From CAZACQ01 sp964483725 (GTDB lineage Bacteria > Patescibacteriota > Gracilibacteria > Absconditabacterales > Absconditicoccaceae): a stretch of DNA of 64,000 bases. The notes beneath the pieces are model-generated. The model was not told where the DNA came from, made no database searches, and saw nothing but the letters and a program-made list of their open reading frames with translations. Made by a program: the position numbers and the translations under genes. This document shows, in pieces, positions 35,104 to 46,399 of this stretch. The DNA lies in assembly GCA_964483725.1 (NCBI GenBank), contig CAZACQ010000001.1, positions 36,351 through 100,350 of the forward strand, given 5' to 3'. Position 1 is the first letter of the stretch. Each line of letters opens with the position of its first letter.

Positions 35104-36309
35104 ATGCTGTCTTTATATATACATACTCCTTTTTGTAAGCAAAAATGTTCTTATTGTAATTTTTTTGTATCTCCCACTGATAAAATGGAGGATTCCAATT
35201 CATTTGTAAATAATTATATTGATTCTTTGAAATCACAAATTGATTTTTTTGCAGAAAAATTTCCAAAGGAAGAAATAAAAACAATATATTTTTGATGATG
35301 AACACCTTTGGAATTGTGAAAAGAAAATATTTTTTCAATTGTTGATAAAATTATTGATAAATTTGATACAAGTTTGTGTGAAGAAATTAGCTTTGAATTG
35401 AATCCTGATCCTTTTAACGATGTCCTGGATTTTGTTGCTAGTTTTAATAAAAAATACAAAAATTTTTTCAGAATAAGATATAGTTTTGGTCTTCAGAGTC
35501 TTAATGATGATGTCCTAAAATCTACTTGAAGAAATTATGTTTATAATACTTTGATCTGATTTATTAGAGATCTAACAGAATATAAACAAGCTAATAATAT
35601 TTTTAATTTTGATTTTATTGCATTTGGTGCTATAGATTATAAATGACAGTGGTTACCGGATTATAAAAAATTTTTTTTAACTAATTTTATTAACTCATCT
35701 TTTGCAGATAGTTTTTCATTGTATACATTAGAGTTGTTCCCATGAAGTTTTATGTACAACAACTATTCTCCTAATGATGATTTGATATATGAGGAGTTTG
35801 ATAATTATAAGAATTTATTGTTTGATTGATGATATAAAAGGTATGAAATATCTAATTTTGAGCTTCCATGAAAGAGGAGTTTACACAATATGGTTTATTG
35901 GAATTTAGAAGAGTATTTAGGACTTTGAATGTGAGCTAGCTCTTTTTTGAAAAAAGATAAAGCTTTTAAGATTTTTGATGATTTATGAGAAGAACATTTA
36001 GCAGTTAGGTTTGAAACCTCAAAAGTTTGGAAGGATTTTTTTAATAATAATTTTGATAAATTTAATAATATAAGCAAATTAAACAATAAGGACTTGTTGC
36101 TTGAAGAATTTTTTTTGTGATTGAGAACTAAAGAATGAATTGCTGATTTTGAGAAATATTCGGATATTTTGGTAGATGACTGGGAAAATATAAAAAATGA
36201 TTTAGAAGAATCTTATTATTTAAAAACTAAGAATTGAAGAACATTTTTGAAAAGTAAGTGAATGGATGTTTACAACACAATAATTAATAAACTGCTTAAA
36301 GATTTTTAA
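35104..36309 (+). CDS. hemW: HemW-like radical SAM protein
   Basis: 401 residues, the HemW size. Seen: the radical SAM cluster CKQKCSYC (Cys11, Cys15, Cys18), FGGGTPLEL near 60-68, SFGLQSLNDDVLKSTGR near 129-145, YTLELFPGS near 207-215, RYEISNFELPG near 246-256, and the C-terminal HemW domain. HemW is a heme chaperone rather than coproporphyrinogen oxidase. No other heme gene is in the window, so its role in this reduced cell is open. Confidence 0.85.
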
Positions 36310-36326
36310 TTTTCTACAATGTATTG

Positions 36327-37289
36327 ATGAAAAAAACCAACATTTTAAAGGATCTAAAACCAAAAATTACTAATTTTTTAAGTAAAAATCCAAATTGAAT
36401 TATAATTATAACCTGACCTACAGCTAGTTGAAAAACTTGAATATCTGTAGATTTGGCTAATTATTTTTGAAATGTAGAAATTGTATCTGCAGATAGTAGG
36501 CAGGTGTATAAATATATGGATATTGCTACTGATAAAATTTCTAAATCTATTAGATCAAGTATTAGACATTATCAAATAGATATAATTGACCCTGATGAAA
36601 ATTATACAGTTTGACAACGAAAAAAATCTACAAATAAAATAATAGATAGTATTCAAAGAAAGTGAAATATTCCTTTTGTAGTATGATGAACTTGACTTTA
36701 TATTAGTTCTTTGTATAAAAATTATGATATACCTGAGGTTTCACCAGACTATAATTTAAGATGAGACTTGGAAGATAAAGAAAAAAAAGAATCTTGATAT
36801 TTGCATAAATATTTGTCAAAAATAGATCCCAAAGAGGCAAATAAGATTCATCCCAATAGTACAAGACATATTATAAGAGCCATAGAGATATATGAAAAAA
36901 CCTGAAATAAAAAATCAGATTTGTCATCAGAAAATCCTGTAGACAGACCTATATTGCTTGTTTTATTATGGCCAGATAAAAATATATCAAATAAATTGAT
37001 AAAAGATAGAGTAGTGAAAATGTATGAAAAGTGATTAATAGAAGAAACAAAATTTTTGCTAGATAAATGATATGATTTAAGTTTACAAAGTATGAATTGA
37101 ATTTGATATAAAGAAACTGTTTATTATCTTGACTGATTAATTTCTTTGGATGAATGTGTCGACATGGTATCAAATGCTACCATAAAATTTGCTAAAAGAC
37201 AAAGAACTTGGTTTAGATCTTATATCAAAGATTATGAATCTTTCCCAAAGGATAATGTAAAATATGAAATATATAATGTAGATTTGTAA
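36327..37289 (+). CDS. miaA: tRNA dimethylallyltransferase MiaA
   Basis: 320 residues. Adds dimethylallyl to A37 of tRNAs reading UNN codons. Seen: P-loop GPTASGKT at 30-37, SADSRQVYKYMDIATDK near 52-68, HYQIDIIDPDENYTV near 80-94, VVGGTGLYISSL near 115-126, and KFAKRQRTWFRS near 287-298. Codon 98 (36618-36620) is CGA, at a place usually filled by an aromatic (Phe/Tyr/Trp) residue, consistent with Trp. An ATG eight bases upstream is out of frame and closes quickly. With trmD and truB it forms the tRNA-modification set of the window. Confidence 0.93.
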
Positions 37290-37373
37290 GTTTAATAGTG
37301 ATAAATATTTTCTTGATTTTTTAAATTAAATATGTAAATTGTTTGTATATTTAATAATTAATAATTTATTCTA

Positions 37374-38705
37374 ATGAAAAAATTAATAATATCTTCTTTT
37401 TTGATATCTACTTTGTTTTTAGCATGATGTTTTCAAGAAGAAGAGGAAGAAGTTGTATTAGATGATACTCCAAGTCTGGATACATCTGAAGATGTAAGTT
37501 TTGATGAAGCTTATTCTTATATGATTGATAGTTATTTTAATACTGTTTGAAATATTTCAAAAATATGAGATTCATGGGATTATGTTACAGAAGAATTTGA
37601 TATGGATGCGGATGTTTCGTCTGAATTTATTAATTGAAATTTAAATTTATCTGTAATATCAAATGCTGTTAATGATGCATCAATTCTTGATCTTGATTCA
37701 GAGACTGAAATTTCTTTCTCTTTAGACTGAGAGATGGAAGATTTTGGTGAAACAGTTGAAGCTAATGTTAGTTGAGTTATTGATTTAATAACAAGTTCTT
37801 GAAAGATATTTGCTAGTTTATCTAGTTTTGACATAGATTCTCAAGATCCTGAAATTGCTATGATGTCAATGATGGTTGATTGATATGTATGAGATTGGTT
37901 GCTTTTACAAGATATGCAAGAAATGGAATGATATGAAGATATAGATGATATATCTTTATCTCCATCAGAGATGTATGAGATTCTTGATGATATGTCTGAG
38001 CTTATGAAAGATTATCCTTTTCTTGAAGAAGTTGAGGATAAAGGTGACTGAGTATTTGAAGTTGATTTAAATACAGAAAATGTAATATCATTTTATCAGT
38101 CATTGCTAGATATGGATCAATTTGATTATGCTGATATTAGTGAAGAAGAACTTGAATTGATTAGGCAAGCTATAAGTGAAATTGATGAAAATGTTGAATT
38201 TGATGCAGAATTGAGTGTTACTGATGATTATGTTAGATTAGATATTGAAGAACTTTTAATTAATGATGAGGTTAGTGTTACTTGAGTTCTATGAACTGAT
38301 AATGGTGAATTGAGCTTTAGTTCTCAAGGAACTGATGATTCTTTAGAATTTACTTATGAAAGATGAGATTCTTTTGATTTTAGTGCTGTATGATATGAAT
38401 ATTGAGAAAAATTATTTGAATTAGAATGATCTTTTGTTTTTGATTATTCAAGTGATAGTTATGATATGTCAGGTAATATTGAAATAAAATCAGATGATAT
38501 GTTTACTGTAAATATTAATATGTCTGATTCAGTATTTGAATGAGAATCTTTTGAAATTAGTGAGCCTGAAAATTATACTTCTTTGGAAGAACTTATGTGA
38601 TGAATGTTTTGATGAATGCCAATGGATCAAGGTATGGAACAAGAAGTGCCAGGAATGGAACAAGAAATCCCTGATGAATTAGACTGACAAATAGAAGGTT
38701 TTTAA
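37374..38705 (+). CDS. Acidic lipoprotein, unknown function
   Basis: 443 residues. Signal peptide with lipobox FLAGC, lipidation at Cys19, followed by a poly-Glu stretch (QEEEEEVV). The mature protein is very acidic, rich in Asp, Glu, Ser and Met, with beta-rich pattern. Near the C-terminus it has Met/Gln/Pro-rich repeats (GMEQEVPGMEQEIP). No known domain recognised; a surface lipid-anchored protein, perhaps substrate binding or structural. It precedes the LCP family gene by 17 bp. Confidence 0.75.
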
Positions 38706-38722
38706 TATATTAATTAAATAAG

Positions 38723-40135
38723 GTGTCTTTCAAAAAAAAACAAATTTGACAATCTTGAAGCTTTAGGTCATCTTTAATTTGATTAAAAAATTTATTTTCA
38801 AGTTTTGCATTTTATGTAAAACTTGTTTTTGTTGTTGTTTTTATTTGAGTTATATTTTATTTTTCTACTTTTGCTATTGATTTTTGAAAAAATCTTTTAA
38901 AGGATGTTTCTTTTTTTGTTGTAAATACCGTTAGTAGTAATTTTTGAGAAGAAATGGAAAAGGATGATTTTTGACAAATTAATGCATTGATTCTTGGTTA
39001 TGATGATTGATATTTAGCAGATAGTATTATGATTGCATCATATGATCCAGCATTATGATCAGTAAGTTTCTTATCTATCCCTAGAGATTTATATGTATCT
39101 AATAGTGAAATTTGATATAATTGAAGAGTTAATTGAATATTGCCTACAGTTTATCGTTCAACTTGAAACTTATCTGATTGATTAACTTCTCTGATTGATA
39201 CTGTTGAAAAAATTACTTGAGTTCATGTAGATTATTATGCATTAATTGATTTTGATTGATTTGTAAATTTAGTTGACAGTGTTTGATGAATAGATATTGA
39301 TGTGCCAGAGAGACTTTATGATAATAAATATCCAACTCCTGATTGATGATATCAAACTTTTGTAGTTGAGGAATGAAAACAAACATTTGATTGAGATAAG
39401 GCATTGAAATATGCCAGAAGTAGGCAGACAACTTCAGATTTTTCAAGATCATTTAGACAACAATTAATTATTGAAGCATTAGTAGATGAAATTATTTCCA
39501 CTAGAAATATTGCTAATGTTTCAAATTTGCAAAATTTGTATTGAGAATTTACAAGTATGCTTGATACTAATATTAGTTTTAGGCAAATGTTATGAGCAGT
39601 TAATTATGTAACTGACTTAAATTACTTTCATAATTCAGTACTTACTGCTGATTGTGATAGGTCTTATTTTGAAACAACTGATGTTTGATGTTTTCTTTAT
39701 TATCCAAGAAGAGAGCTTTTTTGATGAAGTTCTGTTCTGCTGCAAGAATGAGCTAGTGAAAATAATATAGCAAACTATTCAAGTATACACAATTTTTCTT
39801 TTATGTTTTTGCATAATCAAGCTTATTTGATAGAGTCGGCTGAAATTTTAATTAAAAATTGAGTTGAAAGATCTAAACTTATACAAGAGTATTGAAGAAG
39901 TGAACCTATTGCAAACAACTTATGAATAGAACTTAAAAAATATTGATTTAATGTTGTTGATGTAGAAAATTCTGATAGTGAGTATGAAAAAACAACTATA
40001 TATATTTCCGATGAAGACTCATTTTCTTCTACTATTAATTTATTGAAAATGTTTTTTTCTTTTGATACTGTTGTTGATGAAGATCTTGATAGTGATATTG
40101 AAATAATTTTATGAGAGTCTTTTATTAGTAGTTAA
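38723..40135 (+). CDS. LytR-CpsA-Psr (LCP) family protein
   Basis: 470 residues from a GTG start (no ATG for about 80 codons). A basic cytoplasmic start is followed by a membrane helix near 38-55 (LVFVVVFIGVIFYFST). The LCP domain has ALILGYDDGYLADSIMIA near 88-105, SFLSIPRDLYV near 115-125, VDYYALIDFDGFVNLVD near 168-184 and KALKYARSRQTTSDFSRS near 224-241 with the catalytic Arg set. A LytR_C-type domain ends the protein. LCP enzymes attach glycopolymers to peptidoglycan outside the cell. Confidence 0.88.
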
Positions 40136-40241
40136 ACAACATAATTTTATTAATATTACAACTTGAAATTAGTTTTAGTTGAATTACTTATTTTTTTATT
40201 TATACTAAATTAGGTAATTTATAAACTTAATAAATATTAAT

Positions 40242-41096
40242 ATGTGAGCATTGTGATTTCTGTCTTTTGTTCTTGTAGTTTTCATAGTTACAGTAATATT
40301 CTTTACCTTAGTTAAAATTTCACCTTATGAAAAATGAGTTAAAGAAAGACTTTCAAAATATGTTTGAACTTTAGATTCAGGTTGGCATATTATAATTCCC
40401 TTTATAGAGTCTGTTAAAAAAGTTGATATGAGGGAAAGAGTAATTAATACAACACCTCAAAATATGATTACTTATGATAATGCTTGAGTAACTGTTGATG
40501 CAGTAATTTTCACTCAAATTTATGATGCAAAAAAATCTACTTATGAGATTCAAGATCCTATTTTGGCTGTGAATAATTTATGAATCACCACATTAAGATG
40601 AATAATTTGAACAATGTCACTTGATGATATATTATGAGACAGACAAAAAATTAATACTTATGTTCAAACAAATTTGTCAAAAGAAACTGATAAGTGGTGA
40701 ATAAGAATAAATAAAGTAGAAATTCAAAAAATTGATCCCCCACAAGACTTAGTTGATGCTATGAGTAAACAAAAAATAGCTGAGCAAGAAAAGAGAGCGG
40801 AAATTCTAAAAGCCCAATGACAAAAAGAGTCTTATGTTTTGGAAGCTCAATGATATAAAGAAAAACAAATACTTGAGGCTCAATGAGAAGCACAAGCTAT
40901 TGAGAGATTAGCAGAAGCTAAAGCAAAAGAAATTGAATTAGAATCTACTGCAGCTATTAACTTTTTCAAAGATAATGCTATACTTAAAGAACAACTTAGA
41001 GTTGCTCAAATATCTTTGAAAGAAAATAGTAAATTTGTTATTGATTCAGAAATTGTTGACACTTTAAAATGAGCATTAGGGAAAATTATTAAGTAA
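40242..41096 (+). CDS. SPFH/stomatin-like membrane protease regulator (QmcA type)
   Basis: 284 residues. N-terminal membrane helix (LWFLS..VVFIVTVIFFTLV region, residues 3-24), then an SPFH domain: VKISPYEKGVKERLSKYV, RERVINTTPQNMITYDNAGVTVDA (centre quoted as NMITYDNAGVTVDA), LDDILGDRQKIN, RIEINKVEIQKIDPP near 160-172. An Ala/Gln/Glu-rich coiled coil follows (AEQEKRAEILKAQGQKE). Homologues form microdomain cages and control membrane proteases. No NfeD partner gene nearby. Confidence 0.88.
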
Positions 41097-41143
41097 GTTG
41101 AAAGGTGGAATCTAGTGATATTTAAAATTAAAACTCAAATTAA

Positions 41144-41662
41144 ATGAAAAAAGAAGAAATCTTTGAGGTTGCTGAAAAGCATTTTTTTGCAAAAAGATAT
41201 ACAGATGTTAAATTAGATAATATTGCTAATAGTTTGAATATTAGAAAACCTAGTTTATATTATTATTTCACTGATAAAAAAGATCTTTTTATGCAAACTT
41301 TAAAATATTCTATGAATAAGTATATATCTTCTTTGGAAGATGCTATAAAAGATAAAGATCTTGAAAAATTTTTGGAGTGGTATTTGATTTTTCCCTCAGA
41401 AAATAAAAACTTATTTGCAGTAGCTTTTCAAAAGTGATATTGTGTTGATAAAGATATAAATTCTGCTATTTTTTCTTGAAAAATGTTAGTAGATAAAACT
41501 ATACAAGATTTTTTATCTAACTTTTGATGAAGTATGGTAAAAAGGTATTTAATTATTAATTTATTGGAAAAGCTTGCACAAGATAATTGTGTTGATGGTT
41601 ATTGTCTTAAATATGAGCTTAAAGATATACTTCCTGAAATAAAAAACTTTTTAGAATCATAA
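41144..41662 (+). CDS. TetR/AcrR family transcriptional regulator
   Basis: 172 residues. The N-terminal helix-turn-helix is typical: EIFEVAEKHFFAKRYTDV, LDNIANSLNIRKPSLYYYF (about 24-42), DKKDLF. The ligand-binding C-terminal part (about 120 residues) is unrecognised. The first 97 codons contain no UGA. It lies 47 bp after the stomatin gene and 29 bp before a small membrane protein gene; a self-regulating role for the cluster is possible. The only recognisable transcription regulator in the window. Confidence 0.85.
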
Positions 41663-41691
41663 ATTCTTTTACTACTTAAATAACTATAATC

Positions 41692-42138
41692 ATGTGAAGA
41701 GTTTTTATACCAAGACATATTTCATGATGAATGTTTAATATGAATATATCAATGTGACCTATCACAGTTTCAATGGTTCAATTATTTGTTCTTGCTTTAT
41801 GAGCTGCAATTGTTTTATCTATTTGGAATTGACTTAATAATGCTTGAGTTGATTGAGTAGTTGCTTGAATTTTAGTGCTGCCAATAGCTATTATATTTAT
41901 AGTTATTGCATTTTTTAATGTGTCTGAGCTACCATTAGTTCCATTTATTGCAAAAATGATTAGAACTTACTTTTTTGATGAAACAAAAAAATTTCAAACT
42001 TGTCAAAAATCTGTTGATCCTAAAAATATTATGGTTTCAAAACTTAGGACTAGTAAAGCTGAACAAAAACAAGAAATTAAAAAAACAAGCAAAATAGATA
42101 ATTCAAAAATAAAAGATATGTCAGATATATTTTGATAG
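41692..42138 (+). CDS. Two-helix membrane protein, PrgI-like
   Basis: 148 residues. Begins MGRVFIPRHIS, then GPITVSMVQLFVLALGAAI (helix 1, about 22-42), LPIAIIFIVIAFF (helix 2, about 63-76), then VPFIAKMIRTYFFDE and a Lys/Ser-rich tail. The short start, paired helices and following 'PL..fi..mi.y' helix resemble PrgI-family proteins that accompany VirB4-like ATPases of type IV secretion. A TraG/VirD4-like ATPase is encoded 4 kb downstream, but no VirB4 is seen. PrgI call is tentative. Confidence 0.5.
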
Positions 42139-42161
42139 TTATTTAGGATTAAATTTAATAT

Positions 42162-43139
42162 ATGCATAATTTATCATTTGTGTTTTTTGATTTTTCGGGT
42201 CTAAGTATATCTATATTAATACTGCTGCTTGCTCTAATGGTTTTAATATTTAATTATTATATTAAACCAAATTTTGTAGTTCCTTTTAAAAATATAATTT
42301 TACCTAGATATTTTTATGAGAAGTTTATTATTTTATTAATATTACTTTGATTATTTATTATACCTCTTAATCCTTATATGTATTGAGATACTAGATTGGT
42401 ATCTGAGTCTAATTCAAATATTCAAATTTTGTTTGATGTTAGTTTATCTACTACTAGTACTGATGTTTGAGAGTCAAGGAATAAGATACTTAGAAATGCA
42501 TTGTATGAATTTATAGATTATTTTTATGGCTATAATATTTGAATTATTACTTATTCATCTATACCTTTTAATTGGCAAGCATTTAGCACAAATACAAGTG
42601 CTATACTTAGAAAAGTTGAAAAACTTAATTTATCTGAATTTCCTCCAACTGTAAATTTTGTATGAACAGCAGTTTGAGATGCTATGTATCTTTGATTAGA
42701 TAATTTTATTAGACTTTACTGAGATGATCAAGATCCTAATTATATGGTTTTATTTACTGATTGAAATTTTAATCGGGGTTCTGAACATGAGCAAGCTGCT
42801 GAGTTATTAAATGAATTTCAAATTCCTGTTTATGTTATTGCAGCTTGAAGACAGGATGATCAAATTTGATATGATAGTTTTTGAAACCCTGTAATGGCAG
42901 TTTTTGGTTGGTGAGAAATCAAAAAAATAGCTAATGCTTCGTGATGAAAAGCTTTTGATATTACTTGAATGAATGATATTTCATCTGTTTTTTCAGAAAT
43001 ATCTAATGATATAGAGCAAAGACAAGAGTTTGATACTCAACAAGAATATATTTATTTGAATAAATATATTTATTTAGTAATATCTATATTGTTGTTTTTA
43101 TATATTCTTAATAGATTGCTTATATATAAGCATAAATAA
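42162..43139 (+). CDS. VWA domain membrane protein (BatA/BatB-like)
   Basis: 325 residues. Two N-terminal membrane helices (about 12-30 and 55-70), a von Willebrand A domain and one C-terminal helix (YLVISILLFLYIL). MIDAS motif: DVSLSTTS near 91-98, a Thr in FVGTAVGDA near 167-175 and FTDGNFN near 198-204. The topology matches BatA/BatB of aerotolerance-type operons, but no MoxR ATPase is adjacent. Codon 205 (42774-42776) is CGG, Arg or Trp. dnaG follows 20 bp downstream. Confidence 0.85.
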
Positions 43140-43159
43140 TTTATTTTTTAATTTTATAT

Positions 43160-44848
43160 ATGTCTAACTTAGTTGATGATATACTAACTTGAGTTGATAT
43201 TGTTGATGTTATTTCACCTTATGTTGATTTGAAAAAATCTTGATCAAATTATTCTTGATTAAGTCCTTTTCAGAATGAAAATACACCATCTTTCATGGTT
43301 TCTCCACAAAAACAGATTTTTAAAGATTTTAGTTCTTGAATTTGATGAAATGCTATAACTTTTATTATGGAGATTGAAAAATGTGAATTTTGGGATGCTG
43401 TAAAAATATTAGCTCCTAAGGCTAATATTTCATTAGATGATTATTTAAAAAACAATAATTTTTGAGATTCTTGAACCAAAGAAAAAGAGAAGATTAAGCT
43501 TATTAATAAGCGTGCATTAGAATTTTTCAAAAACTCATTAAATAATTGTCAATCTGCTATGGATTACCTAATAGATAATAGGAAACTTGATGATAAGACT
43601 ATTAAAAAGTTTAATATATGATATGCAACAAATAGTTATTATGAAATTTTAGATTATCTTAGATCTAAATGATTCTCTAATGATGATATTATTCTTTCAT
43701 CATTAGCAAAAAAGTCTACATATTGAGACCTATATTCATTTTTTAGAAATAGAATAATTTTTCCTATATATGATCATATGGATAATTTAGTTGCATTTGC
43801 TTGAAGAGTTTTAGATCCCAATGATAATCCAAAATATTTAAATATTTCTGAAACTAAAATTTATGATAAATCAAAAATTTTATATGCTTATAACTTAGCA
43901 AAAAGAAATTATAAAGAATTTTGAAAAATAATAGTAGTAGAATGATATATGGATGTTATTTGATTAGATAGAGCTTGATTTCCTATATGAGTTGCTCCTT
44001 GTTGAACTTCTTTGACCAATCACCATATAAAGCTTATAAAAAGACTTACTGATAATGTCTTGTTTAGTTTTGATACAGATGATGCATGAATAAATGCAAC
44101 TATAAGATGAGTTAAAATTGCTTGGTCAAATGATCTTTTCCCTAAAATATTAGTTTTGCCTGACTGATATAAGGATATTGATGAATATGTAAATGAGTTT
44201 TGAGAATTAAATTATTCTGAAACTGATGCTTTTGAATATATAATTGAATTAGTTCTTAATAAATATAATCCAAGCTCTCCAAGTAATAGAAAAACTATAA
44301 ATAATTTGGTCTTTGATATGTTTTCTTATATTTCAGATTATTCTATACTTTCATATTATATGGAAATCTTTGCAAAGAAAATATGAGTAAATTATGATAT
44401 AATATTTTCACAGTTTAAATCATATTTAAAGAATAAAAGAACTTATAATAATACAAGAAAAGAAGAAAGTAAAAATAATAATACTGAATTAAAAATTGAT
44501 ACATTGTTGAGTTTGTTTTATAAAGATTTTGTAAATAATTATTTAGATCAAGATTTAATAAATGCTTATATAAATTATTTTGATTATATATTTGAATTAT
44601 TAGAATATGATAATAAGGTCTATGATATAATAAGATGAAATATATCGTCAGATAAAAAAGATATATTGCTTCAATGACAACTATGGCGAGAGAAGCAATT
44701 TGATGAACTTAAATTAGAAAAAAAATCGAATATAATCTTGAATTTTTTAAAAAGTGAAGCTCATAGATTGTCAAAAGATATACTACAATCAAAACTTTTT
44801 TCTAATGATAAAAAACAAAAAGTTCTAGAAACTTTAAAATCATTGTAA
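43160..44848 (+). CDS. dnaG: DNA primase DnaG without zinc-ligand residues
   Basis: 562 residues. Synthesises RNA primers at the fork. The N-terminal domain aligns with the CHC2 zinc domain (GLSPFQNENTPSF, KDFSSGIGGNAITF) but its four zinc ligands are Ser35, Gln38, Asp56 and Ser59 in place of Cys, His, Cys, Cys. The catalytic core is intact: RIIFPIYDHMDNLVAFAGR, toprim VVEGYMDVIGL with Glu, APCGTSLT and FSFDTDDAG. The C-terminal helicase-binding part is divergent. Codon 510 (44687-44689) is CGA directly after a TGG. The loss of zinc ligands is seen in the sequence; loss of zinc is inferred. Confidence 0.92.
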
Positions 44849-44949
44849 TGATATTTTTGTCAATACTTTTATAAAAAATATTAATGAATAATTTTTTTTA
44901 TTTTTCTAAATCTTTATAATATTATTAATTTATTATTAATATAGTTTTT

Positions 44950-45618
44950 ATGACAAAAAAGAAAGATTTATTAGTAGAGATTCAAGATTTAAAATGGTGA
45001 TATCCTAAGGCTCCTAATTTCATATTTGAAGATTTTAATTTTAAGCTTTATGAGGAAGATTTTTGTTTTATTTTATGAAAATCCTGAATTTGAAAAACTA
45101 CTTTAGTTAAATTTTTGATAAGACAACTTAGGCCACCTAAAAAAATGATATTTCATAAAAAAGATGATCTTGCAAGACTTACTGATATAGAAGTTCAAAA
45201 GTATAGGAGAAAGATTGGAGTAGTGCATCAAGATTTTAAACTTATAGATTATAAAACTGTAAAAGAAAATATTGAGTATCCTTTAGAGATAGTAGGTAAA
45301 AGAGCTAATATAATTAAATCTAGAGTTGATGATATGCTTTATAAGATGTCATTAATGGATAAAAAAGATGTAATGATTCCTAATCTAAGTGGTTGAGAAA
45401 AACAAAGGGTTGCTATTGCTAGAGCATTAGTTACTGATCCTGAGTTTATTATTGCAGATGAGCCTACAGGTAATTTAGATAAAGAAACATCACAAAATAT
45501 AGCAGATTTATTAATAGAATTGAATAATCAAGGTAATACTATAGTTTTTATTACTCATGATCTTGATCTAGTTGATTATGTAAAAAATAAACATTCTGTA
45601 AATATTGTTAAGATTTAA
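44950..45618 (+). CDS. ftsE: FtsE-like ABC transporter ATPase
   Basis: 222 residues. Walker A GKSGIGKT near 44-51, Q-loop HQDFKL, signature [15 protein letters not shown] near 153-167, Walker [13 protein letters not shown] near 175-186, H-loop THDLDLVDY. The region after Walker A ([10 protein letters not shown]..) and the EPTGNLD box match FtsE/LolD-type ATPases. No FtsX permease is adjacent, so the call to FtsE rests on the ATPase alone. The protein ends soon after the H-loop. Confidence 0.75.
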
Positions 45619-45636
45619 AAAAACCTTTATTTGCTC

Positions 45637-45664
45637 TTGAAAACTTTAATTTATGTTATATAAT
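45637..45664 (+). promoter_or_regulatory. Putative sigma70-type promoter
   Basis: TTGAAA, 16-bp spacer, perfect TATAAT, 36 bp before the ATG at 45701. It would drive the two small overlapping genes that end at the hairpin 46284-46313. Confidence 0.65.
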
Positions 45665-45700
45665 ATTAAATATCAATTTATTAATATAAACAAAAACAAA

Positions 45701-45934
45701 ATGTCAACTTCAGAAAATCTTAGAGAATTGATACTAAAAGAGTTGAAACAATTAAATATTGCTTGATTCCTTTATACTGAGTTAGAAAAAATACTACCTT
45801 TACTAAATTATTATAAATTGCATAATTTATACGATAATATAGAAGAATTATCTTCTTTTTTATTATCTATTAATAATGATTTTAATTCCAAAGTTGATAA
45901 TTTACTACTTAATGAAATTATAAATGAAAAATAA
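45701..45934 (+). CDS. Hypothetical protein, 77 aa
   Basis: 77 residues, mostly helical with many Leu, Asn and Lys (ELKQLNIAGFLYTELEKIL). No membrane segment, no recognised family. Preceded by a consensus-like promoter and an A-rich leader (AACAAAAACAAA) without Shine-Dalgarno. Its last 11 bp overlap the next gene, a translationally coupled pair. One UGA at Gly22 supports use of this code. Confidence 0.6.
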
Positions 45935-46259
45935 TTTAGCTTTCAATGAAGCTTTTGATACTGATATTGATCTAACAAAAGAGCAGCTTGAATTTGTAAA
46001 TGAGTTTATAGATTATATAAAGTGAACTGATATAGAAAGAGATTTAAATTATTATTTTTGAAATTCATGAGTTCATGATTTTGTAAAAAGGTATATAGCT
46101 ATCTCATGAATACCAGAAAGCTTTGAATCTATTAGGTCAGATCTAAAAAAAATAATATCTAAATTACCTTGATTTGCAATAGAGTCAAGAACATTTTTGA
46201 CACTTTGAGTTATGCAAGTAGTTAATAATCCAAGTAGATTCTCTGATCCTAATCTTTAA
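45924..46259 (+). CDS. Hypothetical protein, 111 aa
   Basis: 111 residues, soluble, acidic at the N-terminus (NEAFDTDIDLTKEQLEF) and with a hydrophobic-rich C-terminal helix (RTFLTLGVMQVV). No family recognised. Overlaps the preceding gene by 11 bp, so the two products may form a complex. A hairpin with a T tract (46284-46313) follows and probably ends the transcript. Confidence 0.6.
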
Positions 46260-46283
46260 GCCTGTTATAATTTATTATTTATA

Positions 46284-46313
46284 AAAGCCAGTATCTTTTA
46301 TGATCTGGTTTTT
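46284..46313 (+). terminator. Putative rho-independent terminator
   Basis: AAAGCCAG and CTGGTTTT form an 8-bp stem with one G-U pair; inner ATC/GAT can extend it past a bulged T. TTTTT follows. It lies 24 bp after the two small overlapping genes and before the TraG-like gene. Confidence 0.55.
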
Positions 46314-46399
46314 AAATTTGATTAAATAATTTTAAATTAAGTTGATTTTTTCTTGTTTTAGATTATATTAATGAAAGTTTTATGTAGGAATTTAAGTAT

